Notes under the pieces: generated by a model
Seen by the model: only the letters and a program-made list of their open reading frames with translations
The model's database searches: none
Told to the model about the DNA's origin: nothing
Source of the DNA: Sorghum bicolor
Taxonomy: Eukaryota > Streptophyta > Magnoliopsida > Poales > Poaceae
Direction: 5' to 3'
DNA length: 64,000 bases
Assembly (NCBI RefSeq): GCF_000003195.3
Contig: NC_012871.2
Coordinates: 5,381,997-5,445,996 of the forward strand
Translations under genes and position numbers: made by a program
Shown here: positions 1 to 12,470 of the stretch, in pieces
Layout of the letters: every line of letters starts with the position of its first letter
Position numbering within the stretch: the stretch's first letter is position 1

Positions 1-3000
1 GATAGCGATGACAGTATATTTTCTGATGATGTGCCAGTGAGGATACTCAATAACTGGACTCTGTACAATGCAGATTCCAGGCTTATATCTTTGGAATTGA
101 TCCCTATGAAATCAGGAGCAGAAAATGATGTGGTTGTCTTTGGATCTGGTTTCATGAGAGATGATGATGGCAGTTGCTGTTCTACAGCTGAGTCTGTGAA
201 ATCGTCGTCTTCCTCCAGCAAAGCTGACCAACAGGATGCTGGAGTCCCTATTTATTTGAGCCCAATCAAAGAATGGCTTATAGAGTTTGGTGGATCAATG
301 ATTTGTATAACCATTCGGACTGATGTGGCCTGGTAAGTACCCTCATCTACTTTCTTTCAGCACACTGCTTCATTATGCAGTCATTAACTGTGTTCTTAGC
401 AGTTGTAGCACTGAATCCTTTATACCGTTTGAACATAACTTTAAGTTTTTTTTTCATCTTTACTCCATTACACCTTACGTTTAGAGTGTGATTTCAGGTA
501 CAAGCTACGCCAACCAACAAAACAATATGCTCCATGGTGTGAGCCTGTACTGAAAACAGCAAGGCTTGCTGTTAGCATCATCACCCTGTTAAAAGAGCAG
601 AGTCGTGCCTCAAAACTTTCTTTTGCTGATGTCATCAAAAAAGTAGCTGAATTTGACAAAGGGAATCCTGCATTTATATCTTCTAACATCGCACTTGTTG
701 AGAGGTATATTGTGGTGCATGGACAGATAATATTGCAGCAGTTTGCAGATTTTCCAGATGAGACTATCCGCCGGAGTGCATTTGTTAGTGGTCTTTTATT
801 GAAGATGGAACAGAGGAGGCATACAAAGCTAGTTATGAAGAAGAAAACTCAAGTAATGAGGGGAGAGAATCTGAATCCAAGTGCAGCAATGGGTCCGGCA
901 TCGAGGAGAAAAGCGATGCGTGCAACAACAACCAGGTTGATCAACAGAATCTGGAGTGATTACTATGCACATCATTTCCCTGAAGATTCCAAGGAGGGAG
1001 ATGGAAATGAAGCAAAAGAAGTTGATGATGAACAAGAAGAAAATGAAGATGAGGATGCTGAAGATGAAGGGCAGATTGAAGAGGATAAGATCTCAAAGAC
1101 TCCACCATCAACACGGTCCCGAAAGTTGCTATCACAAACTTGTAAGGAAATAAGATGGGAAGGTGAAACATCTGGGAAAACATCGTCTGGAGAAACTCTT
1201 TACAAATGTGCTTATGTTAGAGAACTCAGAATACCTGTTGGTGGAACAGTGGTGCTAGAAGATGATTCAGGAGACACAGTCATGTGTTTTGTTGAGTACA
1301 TGTTTCAGAAAAGTGGTGGTGCAAAAATGGTTCACGGGAGGATTCTGCAAAAAGGTTCACATACCATTCTTGACAATGCTGCAAATGAGAGGGAGGTTTT
1401 CTTAACTAATGATTGTTTAGAATTCAAATTAGATGACATCAAGGAATTGGTAAGTGTTGATATCCAATCGAGACCTTGGGGTCACAAGTATAGAAAAGAG
1501 AATTCTGAAACTGATAAAGTTGAGCAGGCGAAAGCAGAAGAGAGAAAGAAAAAGGGCCTGCCCATGGTATATTTCTGCAAAAGCTTATACTGGCCTGAGA
1601 AGGGTGCCTTCTTTGCCCTCCCCCGTGATAAAATGGGTCTTGGTAGTGGTGTATGTAGTTCTTGTGAACATATAGAGCCAGATTCTGATGAATTGAAAGT
1701 ACTTTCGAAGACCAGCTTTGTCTACAGAAAGGTTACATATAATGTCAATGACTTTTTATACATAAGGCCTGATTTTTTCTCTGAAGATGAGGATCGTGCA
1801 ACCTTCAAGGCTGGCCGAAATGTGGGTCTAAAGCCCTATGCAGTTTGTCAAATACTGGCCATCCCTGAAGGAGCTGGATCTAAAAAACTCAATCCAGCAT
1901 CAGCAAATATAAGTGCTAGAAGATTTTATAGACCAGATGACATTTCGACAGCCAAAGCCTATGCATCTGATATCAGAGAGGTCTTCTTTTTTCTATCTTA
2001 TATGTTTGATTTATCTTATCCAAAATGTCATTGTTACTTTATTTTCTCAAACATGTGTGAGCAAATCCTGGAGTCCTGAGAATGGTCATTCTTGTATTCT
2101 TGTTAACTTTGTTTGTTTCATTCAGGTCTACTATAGTGAAGATGTAATTGATGTGCCTGTGGATATGATAGAGGGAAAATGTGAGGTTAGAAAGAAGAAT
2201 GATCTTGCAAGTTCAGACCTTCCAGTGATGTTTGAACATGTATTTTTCTGTGAACTTATATATGACCGTGCCAGTGGAGCTCTCAAGCAGGTTAGCTGTA
2301 CTGAAGTTGCTGTTCTGATTCATTGACTGATACTTTTGATAGTTCCCTGAATGTGTGTTCTGTGTCTGGAGCAGTTGCCTCCAAATGTTAGGTTTATGTC
2401 CATGGTGCAAAAGGCAACAATTGCTTCGAAAAAGAACAAAGGAAAGCAGATCTGTGAGACTGATCAAATAGATTCAGGTAAATGGTTGGATGTGCCAAAA
2501 GAGAACCGTCTAGCTACGCTTGACATTTTTGCTGGCTGTGGAGGTTTATCAGAAGGTCTGCAGCAAGCTGGTATGTACTGTTAACACTAATGCTGTTTAC
2601 CATGAACATGATGACCATCAGAAAATATTTTCCTCATTGTCCAATGCTGCAGGTGTATCTTTTACAAAATGGGCAATTGAATATGAAGAGCCTGCTGGTG
2701 AAGCATTTAGCAAAAATCATCCAGAGGCTGTGGTCTTTGTAGATAACTGCAATGTTATTCTAAAGTAAGTGCAAATTGTTTGATGCCATTATTATGCTTT
2801 TGTTGCAGAACAGAACCAATATTTTTGATAATGCAGGGCAATTATGGATAAATGTGGGGATACTGATGACTGCATTTCAACTTCTGAAGCTGCTGAACAA
2901 GCAGCAAAACTTCCTGAACTGAACATTAATAACCTTCCAGTCCCTGGTGAAGTAGAATTCATAAATGGTGGTCCTCCGTGTCAGGTTTGTTATTATCTAC

Positions 3001-4443
3001 AGTAGGCCAGAAAATCATCAGTCACCTGTTCAGTTTCGTAAATCAAATGCTTGAATTGTTCATTCATTGTTTTCTTATCAGGGATTCTCTGGGATGAATA
3101 GATTCAACCAAAGCCCTTGGAGTAAAGTTCAGTGTGAGATGATTCTAGCATTCCTCTCATTCGCAGAGTATTTCCGTCCCAGATTCTTTCTTTTAGAAAA
3201 TGTTCGGAACTTTGTTTCATTCAACAAAGGGCAGACCTTCCGATTAGCAGTTGCATCTCTTCTGGAGATGGGATACCAGGTATTTCTTCTGTTCATTCAT
3301 TATCTGCTAAGACCTATAGCTTACACCTTTTGTTTTGTAGTGGTTTAAATCTGTATACTCAGAAATTGTTTGCCATTTGGTTAGGTCCGGTTTGGAATTC
3401 TAGAAGCAGGGGCTTTTGGTGTTGCTCAGTCCAGGAAAAGGGCATTCATTTGGGCTGCTGCACCTGGAGAGATGCTTCCTGATTGGCCAGAGCCGATGCA
3501 TGTGTTTGCTAGCCCTGAGCTGAAGATAACACTGCCTGATGGCCAATACTATGCAGCTGCCAGAAGCACTGCTGGTGGAGCGCCTTTCCGGGCGATTACT
3601 GTTAGAGATACAATTGGGGATCTGCCTAAAGTGGAAAATGGTGCCAGCAAACTCACACTTGAGGTAACTGCTGCTCTGAACCATCTATTTTCATTTTTCT
3701 CTATTAGCATGCTAAATGAGCTACTGGTTGTCTTGTGCAGTACGGAGGTGAGCCCGTGTCCTGGTTCCAGAAGAAGATAAGAGGGAATATGATGGTACTG
3801 AATGATCACATATCCAAGGAGATGAATGAGCTGAACCTCATAAGGTGCCAACACATTCCGAAACGACCAGGTTGTGACTGGCATGACCTACCAGACGAGA
3901 AGGTAATGTTCTAAAATCTGTTGTCATCTTCATTCTGTCCATGGAGCACTGACCCATGCTATGCTTTACAGGTGAAGCTGTCTAATGGGCAGATGGCTGA
4001 CCTGATACCTTGGTGCCTGCCCAACACAGCCAAGAGACATAATCAGTGGAAAGGGCTGTACGGGAGGCTGGACTGGGAAGGCAACTTCCCCACATCTGTC
4101 ACAGACCCCCAGCCAATGGGCAAGGTTGGCATGTGCTTCCATCCTGACCAGGACAGGATCATTACGGTCCGAGAATGCGCTCGGTCTCAGGTAAGCTGCT
4201 CTACATTCATTTCCATCTTCAAAGAAATGATAATGACCCTCGGGATTACCTGTCAAATATGATCCAATCTTTGCCGTGCAGGGCTTTCCTGACAGCTATG
4301 AGTTTGCGGGCAACATCCAGAACAAGCACCGGCAGATTGGCAATGCTGTGCCCCCGCCTCTTGCCTATGCGCTCGGGAGGAAGCTGAAGGAAGCTGTTGA
4401 CAACAAGCGTCAGGAAGCTGGCGTGGGCGTCCCTGCACCATGA
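1..4443 (+). CDS. MET1: DNA (cytosine-5) methyltransferase, MET1/DNMT1 class, 3' part of gene (11 exons seen)
   Basis: The product copies CG methylation onto newly replicated DNA in the nucleus. Exons read in one frame: 1-332, 498-1980, 2126-2290, 2375-2570, 2653-2764, 2837-2984, 3082-3279, 3385-3663, 3741-3902, 3972-4190, 4282-4443; all introns are GT-AG. They encode 1151 residues. MET1 proteins are usually about 1500, so some 350-400 N-terminal residues and the promoter lie before base 1. In order I see the second replication-foci domain (about 1-180), an acidic stretch (about 265-300), two BAH domains (about 340-470 and 505-650) and the methylase core. Core motifs are DIFAGCGG (motif I), GGPPCQ with the catalytic Cys near 811 (motif IV), ENV near 851 (VI), QSRKR (VIII), [14 protein letters not shown] (IX) and QIGNAVPP (X). 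All key residues are present and no frame is broken, so it is probably functional. Grass genomes can hold more than one MET1 copy; which one this is cannot be told here. Confidence 0.96.
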
Positions 4444-6175
4444 GAAGCTTCCCTTCCATGGCTCATGAAGCCAAACGCTGAGGTCGTCTTTAGAAACAGC
4501 GAAGGGCAGAGTAGCCTGTGATGTCATGTCTAAACTGCAGTAACTTAGTTAATCATGGTTTCAGTCTTATGGACCCCCTGAGTGTATATGCTAGCGAAGT
4601 GTTGATTGCTGATTGGTACCCTGATTCAGGGTAGTGGTTATACTAAAAACTTTTTGAGAAAATCTAGTGTATTGTGGTTGCCTTGCACTCGTACAACTAT
4701 ATACAATCACCATGGTTTTCATAGCTGTGCTATAATGGTGTAGACTTTCAAGGGCAAGCTATTGCATTTGTCTCTCATTCCTCAATGTCAAGCAGTGCAG
4801 GCGAAACCACGTATGCAATGTTGGTTGCTGATTCATTGGTTGAGATGGGTGGAAAACAGTAGAAGCTGTGGTTATTTTTGTCCCAATTTATTTAGCGAGA
4901 CAGCGGCACTTCCTAACAGCTAATTGCCACTTTTCCTTCGGTGGTCTAGAAATTCCTTGACTAATTGACATTCACATATGAGAAGGAACAAATAGACATC
5001 AGAGGAAGATTGGCTTATGGCTAGCTGAGGTATCAATCTACACATGGCCACACATATTTTACGAATTACGAGCATAAAATCTGTGTCACCGTAGAACACA
5101 AAGAGCATATGTGACGGTAGTATTGGACTACATGCAAGAGGCATCACATGTCTCCCAGGTAAGGACTGGATGTTGAAATCACACACATACAGCCATCGGC
5201 ATTTATTTATTTGTTCACGAACATAAGTAGAGCAACAATAACATTGAACACTCTACTCCACACACAACCGACAGCTCAAACACGGCAGCGCCACACAGCA
5301 GTGTATACCAAACCAAAGTCCACAAACACACCATACAAAACCAAAGTCCACAAACACACCATACAAGAGCACAGCAATTGGCAGTAGCACGTATGGGAGC
5401 ATGTCTCATGCTGCTGTTGCACAAGCTGAAGGGAATTCAGCTGTCGGATCCAATGCTCACTGGCTCTTGTTTTATTTCACTACTGCTCCAGACAGCACAC
5501 AGGCCTGTCCGTCTGTATCACACCATCTTCCGAACAGGAGCACATAGGCAGAAGTGAAGGATGGATGTCTGGATCCATCGAGAAGGCTGACCAAGCAAAC
5601 CAAACCAAAGCAAACTGATGCAAATGAGACAAACCACAACCACAAGGACGCAAGCAAAAGCATATGCATCCATGTTGTCATTTGCGCGCGCGCACACACA
5701 CACACGAACCAATCAAGCGGATGCTGAAGCAGAAGCAGAAGCAGAAGCAGAATTGTGAGCAGGAGATCAAAGGCGAGACACCAGCTAGCAGGCCAGGCAC
5801 AGCGACTGTAATCCAACGAAGGGACGGCCAGGTTACCTCACCTGCAGGAGTTGGAGAGGAGAGCATCAGAGAGAAACAATAATATCGTCTATCAATTTCA
5901 ATTCAGGTGAGCAAATCAGCAACATGAAGTGCGGCATGCATGGCAGTCGCCCTCGGTGCACACATATAAAAGGAATGTATAATTCATCATTAACGGCTAA
6001 GCCATTGGTCACGATTATAAATACTACTGCAGTTGTCTTGATAAGCATATGTATAAATTTTGGAACTAGATGGCAGAGATGGAGGGAATGGAGTTCAGTT
6101 GGTTGCTAAATAGACCTGCAAGGTAGAATTCTAATATATAAGTTCTCTAGCAGCATGATGGGAAAGAGGGAGGGA
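4444..6175. other. Intergenic region between convergent MET1 and NLR-like genes
   Basis: This stretch should hold both 3' untranslated regions, because the two genes point at each other. Apart from a short tandem duplication at 5313-5366, a CA-rich tract near 5690-5705 and a short run of GAAGCA units near 5725-5750, I see no coding frame with recognisable content and no transposon ends. Confidence 0.6.
5313..5366. repeat. 28-bp direct tandem duplication
   Basis: Two adjacent copies of a 28-bp unit beginning CCAAAGTCCACAAACACACC start at 5313 and 5341 and match except at the last bases. It lies in the intergenic region and looks like a simple slippage duplication. Confidence 0.85.
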
Positions 6176-9100
6176 CTACCTGAGCACACTGCCCCTGAGC
6201 ATGGTCTTCTTGTAATACCGTGGGTGGATGGGTCTGTAGCTGTCCGCTTGCGAACGGTCATCCCACTCCAGCCTGTCCCACCATTCCTTCTCGCAGTCGC
6301 ACTCCACTACCTTGTTGCTGCGGCCAATGTCAGGAAGGCGCGTGAGGCTCCAACAGCCCCTGATCTTGATGGTCTCAAGGTTAGGTGCAGACATTTTAAT
6401 CCCACATATGTTCTGTAGTGAAGGGAGCTCATGCAGGTGGATACGCTTTAGCCTGGGGAAGTCTTTGTAATCTGGGACATGGCCTATGTGGTGAGGACCC
6501 ATTTGGAAAGGAAATATCTTCCTGAGATTACCGCACCATGCAATCTCAAGGGTCTCCAGGAGGCGCAAGCTGTCCTCTTCACCGGCAAACCACCCCACGG
6601 AGAAAGGGAGTACGTGTATAAGCCTGGGGCAGAAGTCCAGGTGCAGCAACGTCAGGTGGGTGAATGCACGCCGTCCATTTGTTATGGAGATATATCTTGA
6701 CTGTAGGAGTTGGGATGCCCAGAATAATCTCAGCTGATAAATAAAGATAGGGCCTTCAATATCATTATTGAAGACAGAATCCAATTTGGGGCACCTCTCG
6801 ATTCTGCACCACTCTAGGTAAGGCCATTCTGAACCACAAATATCTGAAGTGATACTAGTGATGAACATGCTATCGTGCACATGCAGGATCTTTACACTGT
6901 GAATTACAAACCATGGGACAGTAATAGTAGTACTAGTCTGTTCATCACCTCGAGGTAATTTTGTCTTTATCTGGTCTTGTATGTGCATGTAGCACCTGCT
7001 TTCTGGAAGATCAGGAACATCCGGGCAAGGCCACATCCACATGATTCCTAGAGCTTCAGCACCACCTTCACTAGCTTGTTGTAGGCGGTCCATGGAGATA
7101 TCTCTGTATACTGCACGTGCAGGCTGCTGCTCCATGTTTACCAGCAATTGCTGCTCACCACGGCTTGCCCTCCTGAATATTCCTTTATCTTTGCTACCAC
7201 CAACAGCAATGGCAGGATGAGGAGGAGAGGAGATCTCAACATATGTCTTGCGGGAATGAGAATAGACAGGCATCAGGGACCCAAGGAGCCTTGCATCCTG
7301 TACAGAAATGTACCAATCAAATTCACTGCTCGGTTGACTGCCATGTGGTGTGGCTGCAGGTGCTACTGATGTTTCTGTAGTACCCCGCTTGGCCTTGTCT
7401 TCTCTAGATTGGGCGATGGGTGCTGACTGCGTGGTGTCAATCCACAGCTTACCCAAGCCTTCTTGTTTCATTTCGTCATATGGTGGCCACAGGATTGCAC
7501 AAAGCTTCTGGCAGTCAAGTAGATAGAGCTCATCAAGGTTATAAATTGTTGTTTTACCGAGATCTAGTGTTTTCACTGCCGTGCCTGAGATGTCTATTGT
7601 GCGGACAGCAGTCATCCGTCCACCCAGGAGTAGATTCTTTAGCTCAGTACATCCGCGGAAGGAGATTTGTTCAACCCCGAAACATCCATCAACAATGACG
7701 ACAGTCTCAAGGCAGCTAACATTGCTGCTTACCCCTGGCCCAAATAAGCTCGTCTTGGAACTGAAATCACTTGGATAGTTTCCTGAAAAGTCAAGATGCT
7801 CCATCCTTTTCATCTCCGAGAACAGATCATTTTCTGGGCAGCTGCAGCTGACACGAGAGGTTTTCACTCGGAGCTTGTGGATGTTAGGCAATCGTCCATG
7901 TAGCTGGCCCATGTCCCATCCGTCGGCTCCGATCACATTTAGCTCCCTAAGCTGGGTCATGAGATCCAGCATGTGCGCAGACAAGATCTGATCACAGTTT
8001 GTGTAGCGCAGGTCGAGCACCCACAGCCTCTGAAAGCACCGGCGGATGTCCTCCTCCTTCCCTGTTCCATCTGGGCTGGTGTTGTTGGTGCCTTCACAAT
8101 GGTCAAGCCATAGAAACCTGAGGCCGTAGCAGCAGAGGAATGGAGGTGATTGGAAGTCGAAGGTGCAGCGTGAGAGCTTGAGAACACTAAGCTTTTCGGC
8201 ATAGTGTTGGAAAATATCTGCCTTGGGAATAGTTCTGTCTGGGAGCTGATTGAACCCATAATTTGGTGAAATCCAACTTGGCTTGCTCTCGACGAACCTT
8301 GCCAAGTGAGAGGAGGGTAAGTATTGATGGTAGTCCACATCCAATGTCATCTCAGACTGCAGGGCATCAGCCGCTCTCCACGATCGATCATCGTCACCAT
8401 CAGTGGCACCAGCTTCTCTGTCTCCCTGTCCTTGCTGTTTTATGATGCCATCACATATCCAGTAGTTGGCGCCATGGGTGGCCCAGTCGTAGTCAACTGA
8501 ATGGCGGCCTCTACAACATAGCCCCAGCATGTACATGAAGCACTCTGCCACTTGTGTGGGCCGACCGATAATGGTGCTGTCAAGGCCAGTGTTAATCTTG
8601 CACACTTCAGCTACTTCTGAAGCCTCTTTCTGTACAAGGTGGTTCCAGAGCTCTGGTGGAAGTTTCTCCTCATCATCAGAGACCGTGTTGATAAAAGCAT
8701 GAGTCGTCGTTCTTTCACTCTTCATGGTCTTCTCGACTCCCCACCGGGGCATGAGCCGGAGTCTCCCTTGGAATGTCCACAGCACCTTGTTGGTTGAAAA
8801 CCCGGACAGAGGGAATCCACACAAACTTGCTAGATCGATCTCCTCATCGCTCCCATTGTGGAAAATCACCAAGAATCTGCGGTTCAGCTTCTGTATGTGT
8901 TGTTGCATCACCATGAGGACTTGTTGTAGCTCAGCGCGGGAGCCCTTGGCCACCCCGCGAAAATCATCCTCCTCGTCTTGCCTGTCGAACAACTCCATCA
9001 CTTGGCTGGGGAGCCCCAGCTGCTCTGCGACCGCCTTCTGAAGCGCCCTCCTGCTCTCCCACATCGAGCAGTCGATGTGGATGACCTGATCAAACTCCTG

Positions 9101-9298
9101 CCCGGCCAGGGGGCATTGGGCGACGGCTCGGAGGACGGCGGACGCCCCCAGTCCGTCCCAGCCATCGAAGTAGAAGACATTGTCTCTGCTACCGATGGTT
9201 CTGGTAGTATTAGTCTTTTCCTTCAGCAGTTCTAGCAGAATATATTCAGCAGCGTCGTCTATCGTGTCGGCATGAAATTCCTGCATACATATGCACAT
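6176..9298 (-). CDS. NLR-like leucine-rich-repeat protein with degenerate nucleotide-binding domain
   Basis: One uninterrupted frame of 1040 codons. The N-terminal third (about residues 10-260) has the layout of an NB-ARC region, but the P-loop position reads DGWDGLGASAVL without the usual Gly-Lys-Thr/Ser, and the kinase-2 position reads RFLVIFHNGSDEE instead of a hydrophobic run plus Asp-Asp. From about residue 375 to 1010 there are irregular leucine-rich repeats (for example LSVLKLSRC, LWVLDLRY, MEHLDFSGN, LTLLHLDFCPRL, LETLEIAWC, LETIKIRGCWSL). The end, ECDCEKEWWDRLEWDD, is typical of plant NB-LRR proteins. The first six codons read like an intron end (pyrimidines then TGCAG just before 9280), so the true first exon may lie further right and this exon may start at 9280. 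A role in immunity is inferred from the family; ATP binding looks unlikely. It could also be a recently silenced copy, though no break is visible. Confidence 0.8.
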   Translation of the reverse strand: MCICMQEFHADTIDDAAEYILLELLKEKTNTTRTIGSRDNVFYFDGWDGLGASAVLRAVAQCPLAGQEFDQVIHIDCSMWESRRALQKAVAEQLGLPSQVMELFDRQDEEDDFRGVAKGSRAELQQVLMVMQQHIQKLNRRFLVIFHNGSDEEIDLASLCGFPLSGFSTNKVLWTFQGRLRLMPRWGVEKTMKSERTTTHAFINTVSDDEEKLPPELWNHLVQKEASEVAEVCKINTGLDSTIIGRPTQVAECFMYMLGLCCRGRHSVDYDWATHGANYWICDGIIKQQGQGDREAGATDGDDDRSWRAADALQSEMTLDVDYHQYLPSSHLARFVESKPSWISPNYGFNQLPDRTIPKADIFQHYAEKLSVLKLSRCTFDFQSPPFLCCYGLRFLWLDHCEGTNNTSPDGTGKEEDIRRCFQRLWVLDLRYTNCDQILSAHMLDLMTQLRELNVIGADGWDMGQLHGRLPNIHKLRVKTSRVSCSCPENDLFSEMKRMEHLDFSGNYPSDFSSKTSLFGPGVSSNVSCLETVVIVDGCFGVEQISFRGCTELKNLLLGGRMTAVRTIDISGTAVKTLDLGKTTIYNLDELYLLDCQKLCAILWPPYDEMKQEGLGKLWIDTTQSAPIAQSREDKAKRGTTETSVAPAATPHGSQPSSEFDWYISVQDARLLGSLMPVYSHSRKTYVEISSPPHPAIAVGGSKDKGIFRRASRGEQQLLVNMEQQPARAVYRDISMDRLQQASEGGAEALGIMWMWPCPDVPDLPESRCYMHIQDQIKTKLPRGDEQTSTTITVPWFVIHSVKILHVHDSMFITSITSDICGSEWPYLEWCRIERCPKLDSVFNNDIEGPIFIYQLRLFWASQLLQSRYISITNGRRAFTHLTLLHLDFCPRLIHVLPFSVGWFAGEEDSLRLLETLEIAWCGNLRKIFPFQMGPHHIGHVPDYKDFPRLKRIHLHELPSLQNICGIKMSAPNLETIKIRGCWSLTRLPDIGRSNKVVECDCEKEWWDRLEWDDRSQADSYRPIHPRYYKKTMLRGSVLR

Positions 9299-10899
9299 GT
9301 GCGTCAGGCCATCGGGTTACAAGGTGCTCATCACTTGAAATTAAGATGGAACAGAAACAACAACAACAACAAAAAAAGGGAGATCTTGCTTGTTAACTGG
9401 GCCGGTTTACCTCAGTACGCATGGTGGATTGGATTGAAGTAACCGGACGCGCCACTCCGTTTGGCTAAGCTTGGTGGATTGTTTGTACGGTGTACCAGAA
9501 CAGAACTATATATATCTTCAGCAGTTGAATTAATAATAATGCTGCAACCTCCACTTCATTTTGGAAGGGAATGGTCCATGCACACCGATGCCGAATTAGG
9601 CGGTTTCCTTGATGGGCAGCACTGCTACACATGCAGCACAGCAGCACAGACGATGAGGATGCACTTGAACTTGTGATAGAAGGGGTCTACTAGTAGCTAG
9701 TAAATTGCATACCTCGGTTATGTTGAATTGGCATGCAGCAGTAGGACATATACAAATAATTATTTTGTCGAATCCGTAGCTGGAGATATGTAGAAAGCCA
9801 AACGGATCAAACAAACAATTGCATCTAGTATTTGCCTGTGTTTTCAAATTTGTTGATTTTTCCATGATTATAATCATGTTACATACATTGCCGATGGACA
9901 TGAATTTGCAATGGAAGAGATTGAATAATTAAATTACATACCTCGGTTAACTTGAATTGGCATGCAGTAGCAGGAGACAGAAGGCAAACAGATGGAACCG
10001 ACGATTGAGGAGTATGCTTGTGTGCGTGTGTGATAGGGAGAGTCTACAGAGAAGCAAAGTAGCTGCTGGTGGTAGTCCACAGAAACTTTTCTTTTGTGTG
10101 TCTATATGCTCACCAGGGATGATTCTTTGCTTATTGGTGAGAGCAAAAGAAAACAAAAGACGATTCTTTGCTTGGAACCAGCTAACCGGCCGCTGCAGAT
10201 TTTTCAAAAGATTAATAAAGGCATGCTAGTAATAAGTAGCAAAGGCTTCTCTGTTCCTCGTTACCTGCCTGATCTGGTCCTACTGTAGAGTAGACGGCAA
10301 TTGAGTACACGGTACTATCCTTTTTTTTTGCTGCCTTGTGAGGGGCTCAGAGTGTGCAAAGTTAGGAAATCCAATGTACTGCCGCCATCCAAAAAACCTG
10401 GAAATTCTAGAATACAGAAAATGTCTCAGAAAACTTCATGTTTTAGTTTTTGGATAATAGATTAGGTTCATATATCAACTTGAGATCGTGTTCTGCATGT
10501 TTCCATATATTTTTTTAATGAATGTTTTTTCTTAATTAGCGTGGTTCACTTTCAATAAATAGCGATATTTGGGTAATTTCTGGTTAGTATTAATCCAATT
10601 CTAAAATATTAACATTTTTGGAGGAAGGGAGTACTACTAGTTTGTAGATGTAGAATCCGAGCTGCTGCTGTCCACAAGTGTTTCCTTTAACACTGGTCTA
10701 TTATTAATTAAAGAATGTTTTGAAGGCTCCATGCTAAATCTCACAATATAAATCAAACAAAAAATAAATTTTAGAAAACTGCCATATTAGTATTGGGCCA
10801 ACAAAATAAGATTCCATATTAAATCTCAAGGTCTAGAAACTACCAGTTTAATCAAAGAAAGTAAAAAATCTCCATTATACTACTTCTAGGCAAAGCCCG
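9299..10899. other. Upstream region of the NLR-like gene, no recognised gene
   Basis: Probably holds the promoter and any upstream exon of the NLR-like gene. The minus strand offers possible donor sites (GAG|GTATGT-like) at the edge of each copy of the repeat at 9702 and 9931. The rest, including AT-rich 10320-10900, shows no coding content I recognise. Confidence 0.5.
9702..9975 (-). repeat. Pair of about 45-bp direct repeats upstream of the NLR-like gene
   Basis: Copies at 9702-9746 and 9931-9975 share CCTCGGTTA and TTGAATTGGCATGCAG with few differences, 229 bp apart. On the minus strand each copy contains a splice-donor-like GAGGTATG. They may be duplicated 5' leader exons or unrelated repeats. 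Confidence 0.6.
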
Positions 10900-12470
10900 A
10901 GAATGGGCCACGATAGCTTCACTTCTGCTCCTATTTCATTTGGTTATTTATGAGTTTGTGCTCATAGCTTCCAGTTCGACTTCTGCATGAAAAGTATATA
11001 TATTAATGGTTGGTGATGAGGTTGTCGATGATGGGAATGTGGGCCTCCGCTGAGGGCGGCGGAGAGTCCTAGGGTTTAGTGGAGAAGGGCCTCCGCTCGC
11101 TACGGCAGAGATCTTTAGGCATTCTAACACGAAAGGACACAAACAAACTCTAGTGTTATAAATTCATCATTCACCAACCAACCGTCAAACATTTGTAGCC
11201 CCTTTTTATAGGGCACACATCCCACTAATAGATTTTTACACAAATGTCTCGTGACAGTGGCAGGATATTCCCGCATATTCTCTTCTCAAACCCTTCTAGC
11301 CAAGTGCACTCATGTAACTCTCCCTTCCATACGCCTTCAACTTAGTGGGCTGGAATGCAGGCCCACGCACGGCCCAATGTTGGAAGCGGTTAGTGTACCT
11401 CCGTTAATGGGGGTTGGTTGAGCCCGCTCGCTCGTTGCGGCGGGAGGCCTGAGCGCGATAATAATCAAGGGAGAGAGAGCTCATAACCCTAAAACAGACA
11501 ATGCTTCAGTAAATTGGTTCCAACTAACTCTCGAAAGCGCATTTACAACCCTTTTATATAGTGCGCGGATTCCGACCAGAACCAATTACAGAAAAGCCCT
11601 GTGACGGTGGCGGGATATTCTAGCATATTCCGCCACCGCTGTCTACAACTCACAGGGCTACTTAAGTAATTTAGAACTGCTTAGCTCTTTACAGGCTGTC
11701 GCGTTGGAGACTTGGTTCCGTCGCGGTTCGATCCTTCGCCTATCCTCCGCTGGGGCCCACGGATCCTCCGTCGGGTGCCACCGAGGGACATGCGGCCGCC
11801 GCTCTACCTTTGCCTCGTCCTTGGTCAGGGGCGTCACATCCTTCGCCATGCAAGGGCTAAAGGATGGGTCCCTACGCCTTGTGATCCTCCGCTCTAGGTT
11901 GGTTCCTGCACACATGTCTCATAGAGCCAATCTGCATCAGTGTTACATTTTTCCGAACATTCGCTCCTCACTAACCGAAGGTTGAAGGTACGAAGGTTCT
12001 ATTATCGCGGATGCGTTGCGTTCTCTTACTTTCGACACAGCTAGGAGGGGAAGGCGTGGTTGACTCCCCAACACCCAAGCCGGAGCTTCTTAGCATCTGC
12101 CGGCCCATGAGGTCCTATGCCTGCCTCTTGGCAGTCGCCAGGCTCCATGGAACATCTGGCCTCCGGCCGTCTGAAGGTTCCAGGACTGTGATCCCGCCAT
12201 AGTGGCTTCCTGCTACAATAAAACCGCAAAACCTAAGTGCGTTAGCTTTTCTACTATGTTTAGGACCTTCACCGATATACCTCCGAAGGTCGCCCTTGCC
12301 ACAGGCGCGAGCTCCCCTTGGGCCACCGAACCAGCAAGAACGCGGTGCGAAGCCTTCGGGCCATCCCCCTTCAGTAGCCTCCAGCCAAACCCAAGCCTCG
12401 ATACCTCTAGCCCTCGAGCCGCGTCCTCCTCCATGCGAGGAGGCAATGTCCCAACGTAACATTAACCCTT
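10900..12470. mobile_element. Probable decayed LTR-retrotransposon material
   Basis: GC-rich sequence with two diverged copies of one module: about 11040-11340 and 11420-11640 both hold an ACTCTC/CACCAACC-type segment, a TTTTATAG-like box and a segment like GTGACGGTGGCGGGATATTC. The second part (11930-12470) has repeated CGAAGGT motifs of the kind seen near the 3' ends of grass gypsy elements. No intact polyprotein frame is visible. Class and boundaries are inference. Confidence 0.4.

Noticed and set aside
11700..11915. Small frames on both strands
   Set aside because: Part of decayed retrotransposon-like DNA; no polyprotein motif.
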